NCBI GenBank assembly: GCA_003228175.2
Contig: QGNQ01000027.1
Location: forward strand, 1-32,639
Length of the DNA stretch: 32,639 bases
Origin: Chloroflexota bacterium
GTDB taxonomy: Bacteria; Chloroflexota; Dehalococcoidia; Bin125
Reading direction: 5' to 3'
The stretch's first letter is position 1. Each line of letters begins with the position of its first letter. This document shows positions 1 through 8,396 of this stretch, piece by piece. A program made the position numbers and the translations under genes. The notes under the pieces are model-generated. The model saw nothing but the letters and a program-made list of their open reading frames with translations, had not been told where the DNA came from and did not search any database.

Positions 1-1742
1 AGCGACTCCAGCGTGATGCAGCACAGACTCTCAAACTCCGACAAATCCACGTACGCCGGCCGCCCGCTCACGCGCGCCCCGTACGCGTACGCCGCGATCG
101 CGAACGCCCCCGCCAAGCCACTCACCGGGTCCGGATACGGGATCCACATCTGCGAGAACATCGACCCGTCCCGGCTCGTCGCGTAACTCGCGCCGGAGGC
201 CGCGTACAGCTGCGTCCCATAGTTGATGTAGTGCGCCTGCGGCCCCGTCTGCCCGTACGCCGACATCGACACGTAGACCAGGCGCGGATTCACGGCCAGC
301 AGATCCTCGTACCCCACCCCCAGCCGGTCCACCACCCCAGGCGAAAAGTTCTCCACCACCACATCGCACTCCGCTGCCAGCTCCCGGATGATCTGAGCCC
401 CTTCGGGCGACTTCATGTTCACGCCCAGACTGAACTTCCCGCGCTGATTCGCGCTCCACCAGCCGGCCGTGTCGTCCGACTCCTCCCGCCCCCCCAAAAA
501 CGGCGGGTTCCTGCGCAGCGTGCTCTTGTTCGGCTGCTTCTCGATATTCACTACCTCCGCGCCCAGGTCGGCCAGCAACGTCGTCGCGAACGGGCCCGCC
601 CACGCCCAGGTCAGATCCAGCACCCGCAGCCCCGCCAGCGGCAACGCCGGCGAGGCCGGCCGCGACCGGACCGCGCCGGTGGCGGTCTTCGCGGGGGGCT
701 CCGCACCCGCCGGATCGACACGCGACAGCCACGGCAATCGCAGCGCCGGCGCCTCCCCGCTCGTCCCAAAGAACCCGCGCGCCGCCAGATGCGCATCGCC
801 CGGCATCTCCGACGGCTGACAGATCGGCGCGACCGGCACATGCGCCGCCTGCGCCTTCGCCACCAGACCGTCACGCGTCTCGGACGCCACCCACTCCCGC
901 AGTCGCGCGTCCAACAGATCCCGCGCCTCCAACAGCAGCGACGGCGTCTCCACCACCGACTCCGCCGCCCACTCCAACTCCCCCGCCACCCCGAACAACG
1001 ACGCCCAGTGCGGCGGATCGACCGGCCGCACATACGCGACCCCGTCCAATGCCTTCATCACGCCGCCCGGATACAGCACTTCCGGGTTCTTCCCAACGAT
1101 CCGGTCCTCCATCTGCGCGAACGCGATCGGCTGCATCGGCGTCAGCGCCAGCAACTCCAACTTGTCGAAGCCGATCCGCCGCGACCCAGCCGCCCCCGTC
1201 TCGCGAGCCAGTGCGTCCGCGGCAACCGCGAACGCCGCCGCCATCCCCGCCAGAAAGCTGGGCTGACGGTTCAGCGGCAGACAGGGATCGCCCAGCTCCA
1301 ACGCCGCCGTCGTCTCGCGCGTCAGGTAGCCCAGCCCGCTCCGCGCCCACAACGCGATATCGTGCGATTGCACCCCCGCGAAGCTCGCGCCGCCCGGGAA
1401 CGGCGACGTCACCTCCACCACCGACGCTTCCTCCCGAAGCGCCAACGGGATGCCGTCTTGCAGCGCCGCCAAGGAGTCGGCGTCACCGAAGATCGCCCCA
1501 TACGCCGCATCGTTCTCGAAGTCGGCCTCCCCAACGCCGCGGCCCACCAGCCGCTCGAAGCGGACCTCCCCCGCGTCAGCCGGGTCCGCCTGCCAGCGGG
1601 GCCGGTACGCGACCACATCGGCGCCGCACTCGCTCAGCCACCAGCTCGCGTAGCGGGTCGCCACATCAGCGCCGACGGCGAGCACGCGCAGGCCGTCGAG
1701 CGGCCCGAGCGGCGCTGGCCCTCCCCTTGCTGACGCTGCCAT
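1..1742 (-). CDS. Tandem-domain class III (CaiB/BaiF) CoA-transferase, C-terminus cut by window edge
   Basis: Class III CoA-transferases move CoA between carboxylic acids through an aspartyl-CoA intermediate. The frame is open from an ATG at 1742 (complement) to the window edge, giving 580 visible residues. There are two consecutive CaiB-type modules. The first (about residues 10-330) begins LDGLRVLAVGADVA. The second (from about 367) begins LAGLRVLDLTWAWAGPF and contains VVVENFSPGVVDRLG, a family hallmark. In the second module Asp538, in PYPDPVSGL, lies about 170 residues in, where the nucleophilic Asp is expected. The matching stretch of the first module (RQPSFLAGMAAA) has no Asp, so only the C-terminal half looks catalytic. 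The start follows GGCGAGG and sits 70 bases after the dehydrogenase stop, so the two genes are probably cotranscribed. The family call is solid; the substrate is unknown. Confidence 0.88.
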   Translation of the reverse strand, partial: MAASARGGPAPLGPLDGLRVLAVGADVATRYASWWLSECGADVVAYRPRWQADPADAGEVRFERLVGRGVGEADFENDAAYGAIFGDADSLAALQDGIPLALREEASVVEVTSPFPGGASFAGVQSHDIALWARSGLGYLTRETTAALELGDPCLPLNRQPSFLAGMAAAFAVAADALARETGAAGSRRIGFDKLELLALTPMQPIAFAQMEDRIVGKNPEVLYPGGVMKALDGVAYVRPVDPPHWASLFGVAGELEWAAESVVETPSLLLEARDLLDARLREWVASETRDGLVAKAQAAHVPVAPICQPSEMPGDAHLAARGFFGTSGEAPALRLPWLSRVDPAGAEPPAKTATGAVRSRPASPALPLAGLRVLDLTWAWAGPFATTLLADLGAEVVNIEKQPNKSTLRRNPPFLGGREESDDTAGWWSANQRGKFSLGVNMKSPEGAQIIRELAAECDVVVENFSPGVVDRLGVGYEDLLAVNPRLVYVSMSAYGQTGPQAHYINYGTQLYAASGASYATSRDGSMFSQMWIPYPDPVSGLAGAFAIAAYAYGARVSGRPAYVDLSEFESLCCITLES

Positions 1743-1812
1743 CCTCGCCGACTCCAATCGCGCCCGCCTGGGCGGCGCGGACCGCCTCCCGGCTCGATCA
1801 GTCTCGCGATCC

Positions 1813-2853
1813 TCAAGCACTCGGGTTGATGTGCACCTTAATCGACTTCTGCCCCTTGTCGGCCGCCGTCGCGAACGCCTGGCTCACCTCGTCCAGCGGA
1901 AAGCGGTGCGTGACCAGCGAGCGCGTCTCCTCTGGATACTGCGCAACTACGTCCAAGGCCTCGGCGAAGTGCGCCCGACGGCCCGGCGGCGTCCCGTAGG
2001 TGACCGCGCCGGTGAGCTGGATCTCGTGCAGGAGCAAGTCGAAGGGGTTCACGGAGACGCGCGGCGTGGTGAACACGCCCAGCATGACGACGCGGCCGCG
2101 CGGCCGCACGGTGCGCATCCCGTCCGCCAGCGTGTCGGCGCTGCCGCCCACCGACTCGAACACGACGTCGACCGCCTCCTGCGCTCGGAGCTCCTTCAGC
2201 CGGGGCACGCCCGAGGCATCAGCCGGGATCACCTCGTCCGCGCCCAGCCGTCGCGCGGCCTCCGCCTGATGCGCATAGCGCGCCGTGATCAAGACCTTCG
2301 CTCCCGCGGCCCGCAGCGCCAGGACACCGGACAGGCCAATGTTGCCCGCCCCCAGGATCAGCACCGTCTCCCCGGCCTGGACGTCGACCAGATCGATCGC
2401 GTTGACGGAGCAGGCCACGGGCTCCGCCAGCGCCGCCAGCTCCGCATCGACGCCTCGCGGCGCGGGATACGCGGTGTAGCCCGGCGCAAGCATGTACTCC
2501 GCCATGCCGCCCGGTCGCCGCTCGCCCAGAATCGTGAACGGGGTCTCACGGCACTGCATATACCAGCCCGCGCGGCAGCGGTCGCACGTGGTGCATCGCA
2601 CGATCGGCTCGATCCCAACCACATCCCCCTCCCGCACGTGATCGACCCCGGCGCCGACCGCCGACACGATGCCGCCGTCCTCGTGTCCGGGCTGCCCGCT
2701 GGGCGGATCCTCAGCGCGGTGATAGCGGTGCAGGTCGCTGCCGCAGATCCCGGCCGAGCGCATCGCCACGACGATTTCGCCCGGCCCCGGTGTCGGCTGC
2801 TCTGCCTCGACCACCGTGAGGTCGGCCTCCGGGGTCCAGATCGCTGATTTCAT
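1813..2853 (-). CDS. Zinc-dependent alcohol/polyol dehydrogenase (MDR superfamily)
   Basis: 346-residue medium-chain dehydrogenase, the usual family length, oxidising a secondary alcohol or polyol with NAD(P). Catalytic zinc ligands are Cys37 (GICGSD) and His57-Glu58 (PGHEDGG). The structural zinc lobe is Cys87, Cys90, Cys93 and Cys101. The Rossmann dinucleotide motif is LILGAGNIGLSG. The start is the ATG at 2853, with AAAGAGG seven to eight bases upstream. The frame stays open much further upstream, but that part is antisense to the next gene and has no family similarity. The closest named relatives are threonine/sorbitol dehydrogenase-type enzymes, but specificity cannot be read from the sequence. 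The class III CoA-transferase follows on the same strand. A second, distinct paralogue lies at 4628-5653. Confidence 0.92.
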   Translation of the reverse strand: MKSAIWTPEADLTVVEAEQPTPGPGEIVVAMRSAGICGSDLHRYHRAEDPPSGQPGHEDGGIVSAVGAGVDHVREGDVVGIEPIVRCTTCDRCRAGWYMQCRETPFTILGERRPGGMAEYMLAPGYTAYPAPRGVDAELAALAEPVACSVNAIDLVDVQAGETVLILGAGNIGLSGVLALRAAGAKVLITARYAHQAEAARRLGADEVIPADASGVPRLKELRAQEAVDVVFESVGGSADTLADGMRTVRPRGRVVMLGVFTTPRVSVNPFDLLLHEIQLTGAVTYGTPPGRRAHFAEALDVVAQYPEETRSLVTHRFPLDEVSQAFATAADKGQKSIKVHINPSA

Positions 2854-2988
2854 CGCGGCGCCTCTTTCCCTCGAACCGAATCCTAGCCCCGGCGCCTCCC
2901 CCCCGATACCCCACATCCGCGCCCGGCAAGCTAGCCTGCGCCCCCACCGGACCGGATCACACGTCCGGCATCGGCGCCAGGAGAACAC

Positions 2989-3618
2989 ATGACCACCTAT
3001 CTCGAAGTCGAACACCGCATCACCCCCCTCCAGGCCCCCACCTGGGACCGCTGGGTCCAGTTCTACGTGGACACCTCCATCCCCCTCATGACCCGCAACG
3101 GCTTCGATGTCCTCGGCGGCTGGCGACGTCTCACCGGCCCCGCGGCGGAAGATGTCGTGCTGGCCAGCTTCGACAGCCTCACCGGCTTCCAAACCGCTGG
3201 GGACGCCCTCATGCGGGACCCCGACCTCGCTGCCGGCCTCGGCCAACTGCGCGAAGACCTGCCCGACCTCGGCGTCGCCGAGATCACCAAGCTCGGCGAC
3301 GCCCCCCGTTGGGCCGCCGAGCTTGTCGCCAACGCCGTTGCCGCTGACGGCCCCCACGACTACGTCCAGGTCCGATCCATGACCCGCGACGCCCGGCAGC
3401 TCTTCCGCCACCTGCGGGAGCCTCGCGACGACGGATTCTCGCTCGTCACCTGCTACACCACCCGGAGCGGCGCCCGAGACGAAGCCACCAGTCTCTGGAT
3501 GTGCCCGCAGGGCGCCGCCGCCGCCACGCTCCGGGTGGGCGCGCCCTTCGCCGGCGACCTCGCCTACGAAGAGCGGGTCGACCTTCTCACCCCACTGCCC
3601 TACTCGGCGCTGCAGTAG
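2989..3618 (+). CDS. NIPSNAP-like dimeric alpha/beta-barrel protein
   Basis: 209 residues that look like two ferredoxin-like (dimeric alpha/beta barrel) repeats. The first, residues 1-110, holds WDRWVQFYVDTSIPLMTRNG and then DVLGGWRRL and VVLASFDSLTGFQ. The second, about residues 120-209, starts with YVQVRSM and contains SLVTCYTT. This pattern of a helix with aromatic residues followed by a strand carrying W-R is typical of NIPSNAP-family proteins, whose biochemical role is poorly defined. There is no signal peptide or membrane segment. The start is supported by AGGAGAA six bases before the ATG. The stop is only six bases from the next start, so it forms an operon with the hydroxyacid dehydrogenase. 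The family assignment is moderate and a function cannot be given. Confidence 0.6.
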   Translation: MTTYLEVEHRITPLQAPTWDRWVQFYVDTSIPLMTRNGFDVLGGWRRLTGPAAEDVVLASFDSLTGFQTAGDALMRDPDLAAGLGQLREDLPDLGVAEITKLGDAPRWAAELVANAVAADGPHDYVQVRSMTRDARQLFRHLREPRDDGFSLVTCYTTRSGARDEATSLWMCPQGAAAATLRVGAPFAGDLAYEERVDLLTPLPYSALQ

Positions 3619-3624
3619 GCCGCC

Positions 3625-4617
3625 ATGCCCGGCCTGCTACTCACCCAGCGTCTCGCCGCGCAGTGCGAGTCAGAGATCCACGCAATCACGGAACGCAGCG
3701 GCGTGCCGCTCGCCATCGTTCCCTTCCCCGTCGAGAGCAGCGAGCCGCTCCCCGCGCCGTTGCTGGCCGGCATCGAGGCCGCCTTCGCCTCGCCGGACTT
3801 GTACGAGACGGGCGGGGCTTGGTCCTTCATCGATGCGCTGGAGGCGTCCCCAAACCTGCGCTGGGCGCACCTTGGCTGGGCCGGCGTCGACAATCCGCGC
3901 CTGCGCGCCCTGGCCGAGCGAGGCGTCCTGCTCTCCAACTCTCCCGGCGCCGCCGCCGAGCCCATCGCCCACACCCTCATGGCCGGCCTGCTGGCGCTCG
4001 CACGCGACTTCCCCTACCTCGCCCAGCAGCAGCGCGCGCACCGCTGGGAGCGACGCCCCTCCGGCCCCCTCCCCCAGGATCTCAGCCAGCAGACCCTCGT
4101 CATCTTCGGCCTCGGCGCGATCGGCAGCGAGTTCGCACGACTCGCGCAGCCGCTCGGACTGCACGTCATCGGCGTCCGCCGCAGCCCCCGCCGCGACACG
4201 GACACCATCGACGAACTCGTCCACCGGGACCACCTCGATACCGTCCTCCCCCGCGCCGACTGGCTCGCCATCACCGCCCCCCTCACCGACGCCACACGCG
4301 GCCTCTTCAACGCCCAGCGGCTCGCCCTCCTGCCCCCGGGCGCAGGCCTGCTCAACGTCGCCCGCGGCAAAATCGTCGACGAGGACGCGCTCATCGCCGC
4401 CCTGCGCAGCGGCGCGCTGGGCCGCGCCTACCTTGATGTCGTCGCCGACGAGCCGCTCACCCCTGACTCACCCCTCTGGGACCTCCCCAACGTCATCCTC
4501 ACCCCGCACACCTCCTGGGCCGCCAGCGGCAACGCCGAACGGGCTCGACAGATCTTCCTCCGCAACCTGGAAGCCTGGGTCACGCAGCAGCCCCTCCCCG
4601 AAGAGATCCGCTACTGA
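3625..4617 (+). CDS. D-isomer-specific 2-hydroxyacid dehydrogenase
   Basis: 330-residue NAD(P)-dependent dehydrogenase interconverting a D-2-hydroxyacid and a 2-oxoacid in the cytoplasm. The nucleotide-binding motif GLGAIGSEFARLAQPLG is at 162-178. The catalytic triad of the family is present: Arg247 in LLNVARGKIVDEDAL, Glu276 in DVVADEPLTPDSPLW, and His295 in ILTPHTSW. The N-terminal substrate lobe is short and divergent, with WAHLGWAGVDN near residue 80, as in the GhrA/GyaR-like branch. It starts six bases after the NIPSNAP-like gene, and its stop is ten bases from the convergent dehydrogenase at 4628. The substrate (glyoxylate/hydroxypyruvate or a larger oxoacid) is not resolved. Confidence 0.93.
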   Translation: MPGLLLTQRLAAQCESEIHAITERSGVPLAIVPFPVESSEPLPAPLLAGIEAAFASPDLYETGGAWSFIDALEASPNLRWAHLGWAGVDNPRLRALAERGVLLSNSPGAAAEPIAHTLMAGLLALARDFPYLAQQQRAHRWERRPSGPLPQDLSQQTLVIFGLGAIGSEFARLAQPLGLHVIGVRRSPRRDTDTIDELVHRDHLDTVLPRADWLAITAPLTDATRGLFNAQRLALLPPGAGLLNVARGKIVDEDALIAALRSGALGRAYLDVVADEPLTPDSPLWDLPNVILTPHTSWAASGNAERARQIFLRNLEAWVTQQPLPEEIRY

Positions 4618-4627
4618 GCCGCCGCCA

Positions 4628-5653
4628 CTAGCCCCACGGATCGATGATCACCTTCGAGCCCCCGCCCCCGAACGACATCCGAAACGCCTCCGCGGCCTCG
4701 GCCAACGGGAAGCGATGCGTGATCAACTGCTCCACCGGCAACCCGCGCTCTACCAACGCCAGCAAGCCCAAGTAGTCCGACGGACTCACGTACCAGCTAC
4801 CGATCAGCGTCAGCTCCTTCATCAGCAGGTGGTCCTGGACGCGCAGCGGCGTCTCCACGGTCGCCTTCACACCAACCAGCGCCACCCGCCCCTTCGTCGC
4901 GACCGCGTCCAGGCACAGCACCTGTGGCTCGGCCAGCCCCGTGCAGTCGATCGCGACATCCACGCCGCGCCCACCTGTCAGATCCGACACGCTCCGGAGC
5001 ACATCGTCCTCCGCCGGGTTGAGCGCCACGTCCACGCCGAATCCCAACCCGTGCGCCCGACGGGCCTCGTTCAGCTCCGCCGTAATCACTCGCGCGCCCA
5101 GGAACTTGCAGATCATCGCCGCCGACTGACCCACCGGACCCTGGCCCGTAATCAGAACCGTATCCGCACCGCTCACGCCCAATCGACGGATCGCCCGATA
5201 CGGCGTCCCCACGCAGTCCAGCAGCACCGCCCCCACATCGAACCCAATCGCATCCGGCAGCGCGAAGCACATCTTCTCCCGCCGCACGACGAACTGCGCG
5301 TGGGTGCCGGAGAAGCCATCATGCGCCCGCGTCGGTCGCTCGCAGAGGATCCAATCGCCCTCCAGGCAATGGCGACACCCGCCGCACTCCTGCTTATTCA
5401 TCGCGTACAGCGTCACCCGGTCGCCCTCCTGGAGCCGGCTCCCCTCCGCCCTCCGCACCACCACACCCGCAGCCTCGTGCCCCCCATTCCGCCGACGCTC
5501 ACTCAGCGCGCCCTCCGCGTGGTACGCGGGCGCTTCCGACCCGCAAATCGTCGACGCCATCACCTTCACCACCACCAGCTCGCCCTCCGGCTCGGGCTCA
5601 GGCGCCTCCACAATCGCCATCTGCTCACTGCCGAGAAGCTGTAGCACCTGCAT
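4628..5653 (-). CDS. Zinc-dependent alcohol dehydrogenase (MDR superfamily), second paralogue
   Basis: 341-residue medium-chain dehydrogenase. Zinc ligands are Cys37 (STICGSE) and His59-Glu60 (GGHEAAG). The structural zinc Cys are 90, 93, 96 and 104. The dinucleotide site reads LITGQGPVGQSAA, with Gln in place of the usual Ala. LGARVITAELNEARRAHG follows, where Glu after the second strand suggests NAD rather than NADP. The ATG at 5653 gives a normal N-terminus. It is transcribed divergently from the DUF1800 cassette and convergently with the hydroxyacid dehydrogenase. It shares little with the paralogue at 1813 outside the zinc and Rossmann motifs, so it probably has a different substrate. 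Confidence 0.92.
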   Translation of the reverse strand: MQVLQLLGSEQMAIVEAPEPEPEGELVVVKVMASTICGSEAPAYHAEGALSERRRNGGHEAAGVVVRRAEGSRLQEGDRVTLYAMNKQECGGCRHCLEGDWILCERPTRAHDGFSGTHAQFVVRREKMCFALPDAIGFDVGAVLLDCVGTPYRAIRRLGVSGADTVLITGQGPVGQSAAMICKFLGARVITAELNEARRAHGLGFGVDVALNPAEDDVLRSVSDLTGGRGVDVAIDCTGLAEPQVLCLDAVATKGRVALVGVKATVETPLRVQDHLLMKELTLIGSWYVSPSDYLGLLALVERGLPVEQLITHRFPLAEAAEAFRMSFGGGGSKVIIDPWG

Positions 5654-5730
5654 CGCTCACCCCTGATTCCTTGACGACTTCCTTGCTGCACCGTTCTCCA
5701 CATCATCGCACCCACGATCCCCGACGCGCT

Positions 5731-5760
5731 TTGAGACTAGGCTTGCGAAAGCCGTATACT
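5731..5760 (+). promoter_or_regulatory. Candidate sigma70-type promoter for the DUF1800 cassette
   Basis: TTGAGA at 5731-5736 and TATACT at 5755-5760 are separated by 18 bases and match -35 and -10 consensus in four and five of six positions. The -10 box ends 42 bases before the ATG at 5803. The region is divergent intergenic DNA and less GC-rich than its surroundings. Confidence 0.5.
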
Positions 5761-5802
5761 CGCGCCGATCATCGGCCCGGCCCAGAGGATCAGGACACCG
5801 TC

Positions 5803-7200
5803 ATGACCACCGCCACCGGTACCGACACCCGCCTCAGCCAAACCGCCCACCTCCTGCGGCGCGCCGGCATGGGCTCCTCGCGCAGCGAGCTCGAGGCCTA
5901 CGCGGAACAGCCCTACGCCGACGTCGTGGAACAGCTCCTCCACCCCGACCAGTCGCCGGAAGTCCCCGACGACGTCCTCAACCGCTACTTCACCGCACTC
6001 GTCACCGCCGAAACCCCCTTCATCTGGGACACCCGCTGGGTGTATCGCATGACGACCACCGCTCGGCCGCTGCAAGAGAAGATGGCCCTCTTCTGGCACC
6101 ACGTCTTCGCCACCGCCTGGTTCAAGGGCGAGCACGGCCTCTCCATCGAGGCCCACATCGACATGCTCCGCCGCGAGGGACTGAGCAACTTCCGCACCCT
6201 GTTGCTGGAGCTCTCCAAAGACCCCGCCATGATCTTTTGGCTCGATAACTGCGAAAACCACGGCAGCGACCCCAACGAGAACTACGGGCGCGAGCTGCTG
6301 GAGCTCTTCTCGATGGGGCTCGGCAGCTACTCCGAGGCCGACGTCAAGAACGCCGCCTACGCCTTCACCGGCTGGAGCTTCCGCCAGCCAATCCCCCTCT
6401 ACCCCTATGGCGGCTTCGAATCCGACTTCCTCTATCGCCCGGACGACCACGACGGCCGCGATAAGCAATTCCTCGGCGCATCCGGCCCCCTCAACGGCGA
6501 AGACATCATCGACGAAATCGTCGGTCAGGAAGCCACCGCCCGCTTCATCGCCCGGCACCTCTACAACTTCTTCGTCGCCGACGAAGCCCAAGTCCCCGCC
6601 TGGAGCGTCCAGGAACCCAACGACCCCGCCGCCATCGACACGCTCGTCCAGGCCTTCCGCGACAGCGACGGCGACATGCGCCAGGTCATGCGCGTCCTCT
6701 TCAACGCCGACTTCTTTAAGGCCGCACGCTTCCAGCGCGTCAAGTGCCCCGCCGAGTTCATCATCGGCGTCTTCAAGCTCACCGAAGAACACCACGACGA
6801 GCCCAAGCCGGAGCTCGCCGGCATCTACTTCCAGATGGCCGCGATGGGCCAAAAGCTCATGGACCCGCCCAGCGTCGAAGGCTGGCACACCGGCAAGGAG
6901 TGGATCGACAGCGGCACGCTCATGGAGCGCGTCAACTTCGCCGTCAAGCACGTCGGCAACGCCAAAGCCCCCGGCATCATCGCCATCGCCGGCCGGCTCG
7001 CTGCCCAGGCGCCGCTCAGTACGGACGCCCTCGTCGACGCGCTGCTGGATGAGGCCGGCTCGCTCGAAGTCAGCGATACCACCCGCGCCGCCCTGCGAGA
7101 AGCCGCCGGCCAGGGAGACCCCGCCCAGCACGCCACGGCGGATGGCGTCGCTAAGCTCCTCGGGCTCGTCGTCGCCACCCCTGAGTACCAGTTCGCCTAG
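5803..7200 (+). CDS. DUF1800 family protein
   Basis: 465 residues. The hallmark DUF1800 core is present: LQEKMALFWHHVFAT, then DPAMIFWLDN, then NENYGRELLELFSMGLG followed by YAFTGWSF. The C-terminal part has VMRVLFNADFF and MDPPSVEGWHTGKEW, also typical. DUF1800 proteins have no agreed function but are almost always paired with a DUF1501 protein, as here (23 bases to the next start). The chosen start is the ATG at 5803, preceded by AGGA at a good distance; it brings the N-terminus directly to AHLLRRAGMGSS, the usual opening. An upstream ATG at 5671 would add 44 residues and overlap the promoter. There is no signal peptide. The family call is firm; the role is unknown. Confidence 0.93.
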   Translation: MTTATGTDTRLSQTAHLLRRAGMGSSRSELEAYAEQPYADVVEQLLHPDQSPEVPDDVLNRYFTALVTAETPFIWDTRWVYRMTTTARPLQEKMALFWHHVFATAWFKGEHGLSIEAHIDMLRREGLSNFRTLLLELSKDPAMIFWLDNCENHGSDPNENYGRELLELFSMGLGSYSEADVKNAAYAFTGWSFRQPIPLYPYGGFESDFLYRPDDHDGRDKQFLGASGPLNGEDIIDEIVGQEATARFIARHLYNFFVADEAQVPAWSVQEPNDPAAIDTLVQAFRDSDGDMRQVMRVLFNADFFKAARFQRVKCPAEFIIGVFKLTEEHHDEPKPELAGIYFQMAAMGQKLMDPPSVEGWHTGKEWIDSGTLMERVNFAVKHVGNAKAPGIIAIAGRLAAQAPLSTDALVDALLDEAGSLEVSDTTRAALREAAGQGDPAQHATADGVAKLLGLVVATPEYQFA

Positions 7201-7223
7201 TCCCGACAGAGAAGAGGAATCGC

Positions 7224-8387
7224 ATGGCAGCGTCGAACGGCAACGGGACCGCCAAGGACCCGGTCCTGGTCGTCGTCCAGCTCTCCGGTGGCAACGACTT
7301 CATGAACACGCTCGTCCCCTACAGCGAGGGCGCCTACTACGACGCCCGCCCGCTCGTGCGCGTCAACCAGGACGAAGTCCTGCCCATTAACGACCACTTC
7401 GGCTTCTACAACGTCGCCGCCCGGCTCAAGTCCCTCTACGACGCCGGCGAAGTCGCCATCGTCCAGGGCATCGGCTACGAGAACTCCAGCCGCTCCCACT
7501 TCCGCGGCATGGACATCTGGCACACCTGCGAGCCCGACAAGATCTCCACCGAAGGCTGGGTCGCCCGCCTTATCCGCGACCTGGACCCGGACGGCGAGAA
7601 CCCCCTCACCGGCGTCAACATCGGCCGCGGCCTCCCCCGCGCCATGGCCGCCGCCGGCGTCACGGCCACCTCCGTCGGCGACCTCGACAACTACGGCCTC
7701 ATGACCACCATGGAGGTAGAGGCGGAGCGCACCCGCAACCTTGAGCTCTTCAAGCGCATGTACACCCCCGCCGTCGGCCAGGGCATGGTCATGGACTACC
7801 TCGCCCAGACCGGCAACGACTCCCTCGCCGGGGCGGACATCCTCGCCCCCATCCCCGCCGGCTACACCTCCAGCGTCGAGTACGGCTCCAACCCCATCGC
7901 CAGCGCCCTGCGTGACGTCGCCCGCATCCACACCGCCGGCGTCGGCACGCGCGTCTTCTACACCACCCATGCCGGCTACGACACCCACTCGCACCAGCCC
8001 GGAGTGCACCCCCGCCTCCTCGGCGAGCTCAGCGGCGCCCTCGAAGACTTCATGACCGACCTGCGTGAGCACGACGCCGCGCAGGAAGTCTCCATCCTCG
8101 TCTTCACCGAGTTCGGTCGCCGCATGAAGGACAACAACTCCGGCACCGATCACGGCTCCGGCGGCGGCGCCTTCATCATCGGCGACAACGTCAACGGCGG
8201 CCTCTACGGCGCATACCCCTCCGTCAAGCCCGCCGACTGGCTCAACGCCGAAGACCTGAAGCACACCATCGACTACCGCAGCGTCTACAGCACCCTGCTG
8301 GAACAGTGGATGGGCGTCGACCCAACGCCGATCGTGAACGGCACCTACGAACAAATCCGCCCGTTCGCCCAGACCATGTTGAGCTAG
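7224..8387 (+). CDS. DUF1501 family protein (alkaline-phosphatase-superfamily-like)
   Basis: 387 residues. The opening VLVVVQLSGGNDFMNTLVPY and the C-terminal LVFTEFGRRMKDNN followed by GTDHGSGGGAFIIG are diagnostic of DUF1501, a family related in fold to alkaline phosphatase/sulfatase hydrolases. The Asp in SGGND and the Glu/His residues in TEFGRR and DHGSGG would be metal-ligand candidates. Many family members carry a twin-arginine signal peptide. This one begins MAASNGNGTAKDPVLVVV with no Tat or Sec signal, so it appears cytoplasmic. The start is supported by AAGAGGAA seven bases upstream. It is the second gene of the DUF1800-DUF1501-NHL cassette. Confidence 0.93.
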   Translation: MAASNGNGTAKDPVLVVVQLSGGNDFMNTLVPYSEGAYYDARPLVRVNQDEVLPINDHFGFYNVAARLKSLYDAGEVAIVQGIGYENSSRSHFRGMDIWHTCEPDKISTEGWVARLIRDLDPDGENPLTGVNIGRGLPRAMAAAGVTATSVGDLDNYGLMTTMEVEAERTRNLELFKRMYTPAVGQGMVMDYLAQTGNDSLAGADILAPIPAGYTSSVEYGSNPIASALRDVARIHTAGVGTRVFYTTHAGYDTHSHQPGVHPRLLGELSGALEDFMTDLREHDAAQEVSILVFTEFGRRMKDNNSGTDHGSGGGAFIIGDNVNGGLYGAYPSVKPADWLNAEDLKHTIDYRSVYSTLLEQWMGVDPTPIVNGTYEQIRPFAQTMLS

Positions 8388-8396
8388 GGGGTCGCC

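Noticed and set aside
231-1733. A 500-residue plus-strand open frame rich in Arg and His
   Set aside because: It is antisense to the CoA-transferase whose motifs are intact; the Arg/His/Pro composition is typical of a wrong frame in GC-rich DNA.
2952-2968. CCGGA-N7-TCCGG inverted repeat before the NIPSNAP-like gene
   Set aside because: A five-base GC-rich stem is expected by chance at this composition, and no repeat or second copy supports an operator.
2854-3411. An N-terminal extension of the dehydrogenase starting at 3411
   Set aside because: The extra residues are antisense to the NIPSNAP-like gene and have no dehydrogenase similarity; the ATG at 2853 has a proper ribosome site.
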